From: Rhodoferax sp. AJA081-3
Lineage (GTDB): Bacteria; Pseudomonadota; Gammaproteobacteria; Burkholderiales; Burkholderiaceae_C
DNA: 64,000 nt
Assembly (NCBI RefSeq): GCF_017798165.1
Contig: NZ_CP059068.1
Span: forward strand, 1,364,001 to 1,428,000
Direction of reading: 5' to 3'
Part shown: positions 58,524 to 64,000 of the stretch, piece after piece
Layout: each line of letters begins with the position of its first letter
Position numbering within the stretch: the stretch's first letter is position 1
Notes under the pieces: model-generated
The model's database searches: none
What the model saw: the letters and a program-made list of their open reading frames with translations, nothing else
What the model was told of the DNA's origin: nothing
Made by a program: the position numbers and the translations under genes

Positions 58524-59477
58524 TTACAGCGCCAGACGTGCCCTGGCCTGCGCGTATTCCCGCTTCAGCTGGGCCACGAACTCCGCCGCACCCTGCACCT
58601 TGTTGATCACACTGATGCCCTGGCCACAGCCCCAGATTTCTTTCCAGGCCTTGGCGGAGTTGCCGCCAAAATTCATCTTGCTGGGGTCGCTGACCGGCAG
58701 GTTCTCGGGGTCCAGCCCTGCGGCGCGGATGCTGGGCGCCAGATAGTTGCCGTGCACACCGGTGAACAGGTTGCTGTAGACGATGTCGTCGGAGCCCCCA
58801 TCCACAATGGCCTGTTTGTAGGCTTCGGTAGCACGCGCCTCTTCGGTGGCAATAAAAGCCGAGCCGATGTAGGCAAAGTCCGCGCCCATGGCCTGCGCCG
58901 CCAGCACCGCATCACCGGTGGAGATGGAACCCGACAAGGCCACCGGCCCATCAAACCACTGGCGTATTTCCTGGATCAGCGCAAACGGGCTCTTCACCCC
59001 CGCGTGGCCGCCTGCACCTGCGGCAACGGCGATCAGGCCATCGGCGCCCTTTTCAATCGCCTTGCGTGCATGTTTGTTGTTGATGACGTCGTGCAGCACC
59101 ACACCGCCATAGCTATGGGCCGCGGCATTGATGTCTTCGCGCGCACCCAGCGAGGTGATGATGATGGGCACCTTGTACTTGACGCACAGCGCCATGTCAT
59201 GCTCCAGCCGCTCGTTGCTCTTGTGCACGATCTGGTTGATCGCAAAAGGTGCGGCAGGTTTGTCGGGATGGGCGGCATTGTGGGCGGCCAGCGCCTCGGT
59301 GATTTCTATCAACCACTCTTCCAACTGCTCGGCCGGGCGCGCATTGAGCGCGGGCATGGAACCCACTACGCCGGCAATACATTGGGCAATCACCAGCTTG
59401 GGGTTGCTGATGATGAACAGCGGCGACCCGATGACGGGAAACGGCAGGCGGTCAAGGGGCGCAGGGAGCTTGGACAT
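58524..59477 (-). CDS. Nitronate monooxygenase / NPD family
   Basis: This 317-residue FMN-dependent enzyme oxidises nitronates such as propionate-3-nitronate, protecting succinate dehydrogenase, or acts as a related oxidoreductase. The barrel shows PVIGSPLFIISNPKLV, the FMN-binding AAGAGGHAGVKSPFALIQEIR (about residues 170-190), ALSGSISTGDAVLAAQAMGADFAYIGSAFIAT and a C-terminal GCGQGISVI. It begins at ATG 59477. Downstream on the minus strand is DedA. The start is near repeat copy D. Confidence 0.88.
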   Translation of the reverse strand: MSKLPAPLDRLPFPVIGSPLFIISNPKLVIAQCIAGVVGSMPALNARPAEQLEEWLIEITEALAAHNAAHPDKPAAPFAINQIVHKSNERLEHDMALCVKYKVPIIITSLGAREDINAAAHSYGGVVLHDVINNKHARKAIEKGADGLIAVAAGAGGHAGVKSPFALIQEIRQWFDGPVALSGSISTGDAVLAAQAMGADFAYIGSAFIATEEARATEAYKQAIVDGGSDDIVYSNLFTGVHGNYLAPSIRAAGLDPENLPVSDPSKMNFGGNSAKAWKEIWGCGQGISVINKVQGAAEFVAQLKREYAQARARLAL

Positions 59478-59510
59478 GGCAATTCCTGTTGTGAACCAAT
59501 AGTTTTATGG

Positions 59511-59568
59511 AAAAAACACCTCTAGCCCCCGTCAATACTCGACAGGTAGCTATTGATTTAATAGCAAC
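59511..59568 (-). repeat. Interspersed GGGGGCTAGAGG repeat, copy D (reversed)
   Basis: On the plus strand it reads CACCTCTAGCCCCCGT, then 15 bases, AGCTATTGATTTAATAGCAA. It sits between the NPD and acyl-CoA dehydrogenase genes. Confidence 0.75.
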
Positions 59569-59577
59569 CAATGGATC

Positions 59578-61368
59578 TCAGAATGCATCCAGTGGCAGGG
59601 CCGTGACACAATCCGCGCCTTCCACAATGCTGTCGCGCAGGCCACCGGCCTTGACCAGCAGGTGGTCGGCATAAAAACGCGCCGTGGTGATCTTGGCCTG
59701 CATAAAGGCCACGTCGCTGCCTGCTGCGATCTGCTCTTGAGCAACCAACAGCGAACGCGCCAGCTGCCAACCGGCCATCACATTGCCGGCCAGCATCAGG
59801 TAGGGCACGCTGCCCGCAAACACGGCATTGGGGCTGGCCTTGGTGTTGCCTGCGACAAAGTTAACCACGTCCACAAAGGCTTCACGGGCAGACTTCAGGC
59901 GCTTGGCAACCGCCAGCGCATCCGCTGTACCACTCTTCAACAACTCGGCTTCGGTGGTTTCAATCTGCGCCGCCAGCGCCTTGCCGGTCTGGCCGCCATC
60001 ACGTGCGGTCTTGCGCCCCACCAGGTCATTGGCCTGGATGGCGGTGGTACCTTCGTAGATGGTCAGAATCTTGGCGTCGCGGTAGAACTGCGCCACGCCG
60101 GTCTCTTCGATAAAACCCATACCACCATGCACCTGCACCGCCAGGGACGTCACTTCCAGGCTCATCTCGGTGCTGTAACCCTTGACCAGGGGCACCATGA
60201 ATTCGTAGAACGTCTGGTTGTCCTTGCGCACTGCGGCGTCCGGGTGGTGGTGGGCGGCGTCGTAGGCGGATGCGGCCACGCTGGCCATGGCGCGGCAGCC
60301 TTCCACGTAGGCACGCATCGTCATCAACATGCGGCGCACATCGGGGTGGTGGATGATGGGCGCACCGGCCTTGATGGAGCCATCGACCGGGCGGCTTTGC
60401 ACCCGCTCGCGCGAGAAACGCACCGCCGTCTGGTAAGCCAGTTCGGCAATCGCAATGCCCTGCACGCCCACGCCGTAGCGCGCGGCGTTCATCATGATGA
60501 ACATGTATTCCAGGCCACGGTTTTCTTCGCCGACCAGGTAACCAATACCACCACCGTTGTCACCAAATTGCAGCACGGCCGTGGGGCTGGCCTTGATGCC
60601 CAGCTTGTGTTCGATGCTGACGCAGTGCACGTCATTGCGCGCACCCAGCGAGCCATCTTTGTTAACCATGAACTTGGGCACGACAAACAGGCTGATGCCC
60701 TTGACACCTTCGGGCGCGCCGGTGACACGGGCCAGCACCAGATGGACGATGTTCTCGGCCATGTCGTGTTCACCCCAGGTGATAAAAATCTTGGTGCCAA
60801 AAATCTTGTAGCTGCCATCGGGCTGGGGCTCGGCACGGGTGCGCACAGCGGCCAAATCACTGCCGGCCTGGGGCTCGGTCAGGTTCATGGTGCCGGTCCA
60901 TTTGCCACTCACCAGGTTTTCCAGGTAGGTGGCTTTCAGGTCGTCCGAACCTGCAGTCAGCAGGGCTTCAATCGCACCGTCGCTGAGCAGCGGGCACAGC
61001 GCAAAACTCATGTTGGCGCTGTTGACCATTTCGCCACACACCGAACCAATGGTCTTGGGCAGGCCCTGGCCGCCGAAATCGGTGGGGTGTTGCAGGCCTT
61101 GCCAGCCGCCTTCGGTGAACTGTTGGAAGGCCTCCTTGAAGCCCGGGGTTGCGGTGACAACACCGTCCTTCCAGCTCGACGGGTTCAGGTCACCGGCGCG
61201 GTTCAGCGGCGCCAGCACACCCTCGGTGAACTTGGCAGCTTCTTCCAGCACAGCCTGCGCAGTGTCAAAGCCGGCATCTTCAAAGCCAGGGATTTGTGCG
61301 ATCTGGTCGATCTTGGCCAAATGCTGGATGTTGAACAACATGTCTTTGACGGGCGCAACGTAACTCAT
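59578..61368 (-). CDS. Acyl-CoA dehydrogenase, long DmdC-like form
   Basis: This 596-residue FAD enzyme introduces a double bond into acyl-CoA, passing electrons to the ETF encoded just upstream. It has the ACAD layout: N-terminal helices, a middle beta domain with MNLTEPQAGSDLAAVRTRA, and the C-terminal helical bundle with GGMGFIEETGVAQFYRDAKILTIYEGTTAIQANDL, where the Glu of YEGTTAIQ is catalytic. An extra C-terminal domain of about 120 residues makes it longer than MCAD, as in DmdC and related long forms. ATG 61368 follows CCGGAG. It is separated from etfA by a terminator. Confidence 0.93.
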   Translation of the reverse strand: MSYVAPVKDMLFNIQHLAKIDQIAQIPGFEDAGFDTAQAVLEEAAKFTEGVLAPLNRAGDLNPSSWKDGVVTATPGFKEAFQQFTEGGWQGLQHPTDFGGQGLPKTIGSVCGEMVNSANMSFALCPLLSDGAIEALLTAGSDDLKATYLENLVSGKWTGTMNLTEPQAGSDLAAVRTRAEPQPDGSYKIFGTKIFITWGEHDMAENIVHLVLARVTGAPEGVKGISLFVVPKFMVNKDGSLGARNDVHCVSIEHKLGIKASPTAVLQFGDNGGGIGYLVGEENRGLEYMFIMMNAARYGVGVQGIAIAELAYQTAVRFSRERVQSRPVDGSIKAGAPIIHHPDVRRMLMTMRAYVEGCRAMASVAASAYDAAHHHPDAAVRKDNQTFYEFMVPLVKGYSTEMSLEVTSLAVQVHGGMGFIEETGVAQFYRDAKILTIYEGTTAIQANDLVGRKTARDGGQTGKALAAQIETTEAELLKSGTADALAVAKRLKSAREAFVDVVNFVAGNTKASPNAVFAGSVPYLMLAGNVMAGWQLARSLLVAQEQIAAGSDVAFMQAKITTARFYADHLLVKAGGLRDSIVEGADCVTALPLDAF

Positions 61369-61403
61369 GGGGAACTCCGGGGATAACAAATAGAGAGAAG
61401 AAA

Positions 61404-61432
61404 GCAAAAAAAGGGCATCCCGTGGGATGCCC
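61404..61432 (-). terminator. Rho-independent terminator after etfA
   Basis: On the minus strand GGGCATCC/GGATGCCC (61413-61432) with a 4-base loop is followed by a run of seven T (AAAAAAA on the plus strand). It ends the etfBA transcript before the dehydrogenase gene, whose start lies 36 bases beyond. Confidence 0.85.
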
Positions 61433-61447
61433 TGTTCGGGTCGCGCT

Positions 61448-62380
61448 TTACAGCGCTGCGGTTAACTCTGGCACGGCGACAAAGAGGTCTGCCTCCAGAC
61501 CATAGTCGGCCACACTGAAGATGGGCGCTTCGGGGTCTTTGTTGATCGCAACGATGACCTTGCTGTCCTTCATACCGGCCAAGTGCTGGATGGCGCCGCT
61601 GATGCCGGCTGCGATGTACAGCTGGGGCGCAACGATCTTGCCGGTCTGGCCCACTTGCCAGTCGTTGGGCGCATAACCGGCGTCCACCGCTGCGCGGGAT
61701 GCACCCAGTGCCGCGCCCAGCTTGTCGGCCAGCGGGGTCATGACGTCCATGAACTTCTCGCTGGAACCCAAAGCGCGGCCACCGGAGACGATGATCTTGG
61801 CGGCTGTCAGTTCAGGGCGGTCGTTCTTGGCGATTTCAGAGCCCACAAAGGTGGCTTGTGCGCTCGCACCGACGGCTGTCAGCACTTCCACTGCGGCGCT
61901 ACCACCAGTGGCAGCAGCGGGGTCAAAACCAGTGGTGCGCACGGTCAGTACCTTGGTGGCTTCCGCGCTTTGCACGGTGGCGATGGCGTTGCCCGCGTAG
62001 ATGGGGCGCTCAAAGGTGTCGGGGCTGTCGACCTTGGTGATGTCGGAGATCTGGCCCACGTCCAGCTTGGCAGCCACGCGCGGGGCAATGTTCTTGCCCG
62101 ATGCGGTGGCGGCAAACAGGATGTGGCTGTAGTTGGAAGCCACGGCCAGCACCTGGGCTGCTACGTTTTCGGCCAAGCCGTGGGTGAAACCATCACCTTC
62201 GGCGTGCAAGACTTTGGATACGCCGGCGATTTGCGCAGCGGCCGCGGCAGCGGCGCCGGCATTGTTGCCAGCCACCAGCACGTGCACGTCGCCACCACAC
62301 TTCAGTGCAGCGGTCACGGTGTTCAGGGTTGCACCCTTGATGGAACTATTGTCGTGTTCAGCGATAACGAGGGAAGTCAT
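61448..62380 (-). CDS. etfA: Electron transfer flavoprotein alpha subunit
   Basis: EtfA (310 aa) carries the FAD that takes electrons from acyl-CoA dehydrogenases and passes them to ETF-quinone oxidoreductase. The FAD-binding C-terminal half shows [75 protein letters not shown]. Its start is 11 bases after the etfB stop, so the two form an operon. The LiuR-like site upstream of etfB would also control this gene. Confidence 0.95.
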   Translation of the reverse strand: MTSLVIAEHDNSSIKGATLNTVTAALKCGGDVHVLVAGNNAGAAAAAAAQIAGVSKVLHAEGDGFTHGLAENVAAQVLAVASNYSHILFAATASGKNIAPRVAAKLDVGQISDITKVDSPDTFERPIYAGNAIATVQSAEATKVLTVRTTGFDPAAATGGSAAVEVLTAVGASAQATFVGSEIAKNDRPELTAAKIIVSGGRALGSSEKFMDVMTPLADKLGAALGASRAAVDAGYAPNDWQVGQTGKIVAPQLYIAAGISGAIQHLAGMKDSKVIVAINKDPEAPIFSVADYGLEADLFVAVPELTAAL

Positions 62381-62391
62381 GGTCGTGTTCC

Positions 62392-63141
62392 TTAGATAAC
62401 TTTGGCGTCGTTCTTGAGCTTGGAGATCAAAGTGGCCACGTCGGGCACCTTGATACCGGCGCTGCGCTTGGGTGGCTCGACCACTTTCAGGGTCTTGATA
62501 CGCGGCGTCACGTCCACACCCAGGGCTTCGGGCGTCAGCACATCCAGTTGTTTCTTCTTGGCCTTCATGATGTTGGGCAAGGTCACATAACGGGGCTCGT
62601 TCAGGCGCAGGTCGGTGGTGACAACGGCGGGCGTGGTCAGCGACACAGTCTCGGAGCCGCCGTCCACTTCGCGCGTCACATTAACCTTTCCATCGACCAC
62701 TTCGACCTTGCTGGCGAAGGTGCCCTGGGGCAGATCGGCCAGCGCAGCCAGCATCTGGCCGGTCTGGTTGCAGTCGTCATCAATGGCTTGTTTGCCCAGG
62801 ATGATCAAACCGGGTTGTTCTTTTTCGACCAGGGCCTTGAGCAGCTTGGCCACCGCCAGCGGCTGCAACTCAACCGCGGTTTCGACCAGGATGCCGCGGT
62901 CCGCACCGATGGCCATGGCGGTGCGCAGGGTTTCCTGGCACTGGGTCACGCCGCAGGAGACGGCGATGATCTCGGTAACGATGCCCTTTTCCTTCAGACG
63001 CACAGCCTCTTCGATGGCGATCTCATCAAAGGGGTTCATGCTCATTTTGACGTTGGCGATGTCCACGCCGGTGCCATCGGACTTGACCCGCACCTTGACG
63101 TTGTAGTCCACCACGCGCTTGACGGCGACCAAAGCTTTCAT
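62392..63141 (-). CDS. etfB: Electron transfer flavoprotein beta subunit
   Basis: EtfB (249 aa) binds AMP and forms the ETF dimer with EtfA. Conserved stretches are [20 protein letters not shown], the signature [49 protein letters not shown] and the C-terminal [15 protein letters not shown] prefer ATG 63141, with GGAG 8 bases upstream, over GTG 63150. It is the first gene of etfBA. The upstream gap holds an inverted repeat (63178-63193) and an AT-rich likely promoter. Confidence 0.95.
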   Translation of the reverse strand: MKALVAVKRVVDYNVKVRVKSDGTGVDIANVKMSMNPFDEIAIEEAVRLKEKGIVTEIIAVSCGVTQCQETLRTAMAIGADRGILVETAVELQPLAVAKLLKALVEKEQPGLIILGKQAIDDDCNQTGQMLAALADLPQGTFASKVEVVDGKVNVTREVDGGSETVSLTTPAVVTTDLRLNEPRYVTLPNIMKAKKKQLDVLTPEALGVDVTPRIKTLKVVEPPKRSAGIKVPDVATLISKLKNDAKVI

Positions 63142-63177
63142 AGCTCTCACTCCAGTAGTTAGAAAAAGGGGTTTACC

Positions 63178-63193
63178 TTTACGTAAACGTCAA
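63178..63193. promoter_or_regulatory. LiuR-like operator upstream of etfB
   Basis: TTTACGTAAACGTCAA is an inverted repeat (TTTACGT, AA, ACGTCAA; 6 of 7 arm positions pair). It includes the perfect palindrome TTTACGTAAA (63178-63187). It resembles, from memory, the motif of the MerR-family LiuR regulator of branched-chain amino-acid and fatty-acid breakdown in proteobacteria. It lies about 40 bases before the etfB start. Confidence 0.6.
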
Positions 63194-63340
63194 CTCACTC
63201 GATTCTATGCCGCACTGCGTTCAGGAGAAACGCCTGTCGTCCAGCCGACATGAATATATCCAAAAAAAAGAACGATCGTGCTTTTTTGAATTATACCCTG
63301 ACATTTTCGCCCCGCCAGCCCGCTGCAGGGGGCCCAGCTG

Positions 63341-64000
63341 TCACCTTTGGTGCACCACCCGCTGCGGGTAGGGAATCTCGATGTTGTTGGCCCGCAGCGC
63401 CGCCAGGATGGCGCGGTTGATGTCGGAGCGCAGGTTCATCTGGCCGTTTTGCACGTCGCGCACCCAGTAACCGACGGTGAATTCCAAGCCGTCCGCACCA
63501 AAAGCCGACAGGTAAATAGCGGGCATGGGGTCGCGCAGCACCCGCACCTGTGCCAGGGCCGCCTCTTGCAGCAGTGCAGTAACCTGGTTCACGTCACTTT
63601 CGTAGGCGACCGACACCACAGTCGTCTGGTACACATGGGGATCGGCCAGCGACAGGTTTTCCACCCGACTGGTGATCAGCATCTCGTTGGGCACGATGGA
63701 CTCACGCCCACCCGGGGAGCGCACCACGGTGTAACGGGCGTTGATCTGCGTGATAGCGCCTTCAAAGTTGTCGACCCGCACGGTGTCACCAATACGCATG
63801 CTGCGTTCGGCCAGGATCACAAAACCACTGATGTAGTTGGCCGCCAGCTTTTGCAGGCCAAAACCAATACCCACACCGACCGCACCGCCCAGCACCGACA
63901 GCGCTGTGAGGTCGATGCCCACCACCGACAGCGCCACCATCAGACCGACAAACATCAACAACGCCCGGGTCGCGTTGCTCACCGCCTTGCGCAACGACAG
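63341..64000 (-). CDS. MscS-family mechanosensitive channel, partial
   Basis: This is the C-terminal part (about 219 residues) of an MscS-like inner-membrane channel that opens under osmotic stress. I see the pore helix and beta-domain region: LGGAVGVGIGFGLQKLAANYISGFVILAERSMRIGDTVRVDNFEGAITQINARYTVVRSPGGRESIVPNEML, then the alpha/beta cage and a C-terminus ending RVVHQR. The N-terminal sensing helices, and any extension, lie beyond the window edge, so the subtype is unknown. The stop is about 200 bases from etfB, in a convergent-free layout. Confidence 0.88.
   Translation of the reverse strand: MSLRKAVSNATRALLMFVGLMVALSVVGIDLTALSVLGGAVGVGIGFGLQKLAANYISGFVILAERSMRIGDTVRVDNFEGAITQINARYTVVRSPGGRESIVPNEMLITSRVENLSLADPHVYQTTVVSVAYESDVNQVTALLQEAALAQVRVLRDPMPAIYLSAFGADGLEFTVGYWVRDVQNGQMNLRSDINRAILAALRANNIEIPYPQRVVHQR

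Noticed and set aside
59662..61386. 574-aa open frame antisense to the acyl-CoA dehydrogenase
   Set aside because: Shadow of a conserved gene; composition is Gln/Gly/His-rich without motifs.

Overview
The window looks like an ordinary chromosomal segment of a moderately GC-rich betaproteobacterium in Burkholderiales, most likely Comamonadaceae near Rhodoferax, Polaromonas or Acidovorax. The reasons are the protein content (RpoD with a long basic N-terminal extension, type-2 LeuA, a paired PAS-LuxR regulator and scoAB, etfBA with a LiuR-like operator) and two kinds of short intergenic repeat that I associate with that family. The genus is inference. I see no tRNA, rRNA, CRISPR array, phage or insertion sequence. 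Partial genes sit at both ends: a LysE/RhtB exporter on the left and an MscS channel on the right.

Layout. 0-6.2 kb (minus): a MalK-MalE-MalF-MalG sugar ABC importer followed by a secreted endonuclease/exonuclease/phosphatase-fold protein; malG has an apparent 1-base frameshift at its 3' end. 6.3-9.3 kb: MATE exporter, ankyrin protein, lipocalin, membrane protein. 9.3-11.4 kb: 3-oxoacid CoA-transferase scoAB, divergent from a PAS-LuxR regulator. 11.4-18.1 kb: a TetR regulator and a complete RND tripartite efflux operon. 18.1-20.5 kb: small proteins (fasciclin, CHI-like, CMD). 20.6-31.5 kb: a large GGDEF-EAL protein, an S9 peptidase, a GNAT enzyme, then a minus-strand set of EAL protein, histidine kinase and periplasmic binding protein. 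31.6-34.5 kb: katG divergent from an AhpD-like protein. 34.6-40.4 kb: dnaG, rpoD, aroE, comFB-like. 40.5-45.5 kb: HxlR-like regulator, FKBP, and the heat-shock set grpE-dnaK-dnaJ behind a near-perfect sigma-32 promoter. 45.6-50 kb: beta-CASP RNase-like protein, lone LivK-type binding protein, trhO, GST. 50-54.9 kb: leuA with a leucine leader peptide and attenuator, EAL-HDOD protein, gmhA, TPR-like protein. 55-59.5 kb: zinc metalloprotease, DedA, nitronate monooxygenase. 59.6-63.2 kb: etfB-etfA-acyl-CoA dehydrogenase.

How the genes work together. Three blocks are clear metabolic or stress units: sugar uptake, chaperones under sigma-32, and beta-oxidation electron transfer. Cyclic-di-GMP signalling recurs: GGDEF-EAL, EAL, a degenerate EAL-HDOD protein and a ComFB-like protein. 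The most system-like unit that may be undescribed is the same-strand series of periplasmic solute-binding protein, histidine kinase and EAL protein at 27.7-31.5 kb. It has no permease and no response regulator. The most striking non-coding structures are a perfect 27-bp inverted repeat at 26.67-26.75 kb, an interspersed repeat in at least four copies with a fifth that appears to have become the C-terminal coding end of the RND adaptor gene, and an 18-bp tandem repeat that encodes a Trp/Lys-rich linker in DnaG.
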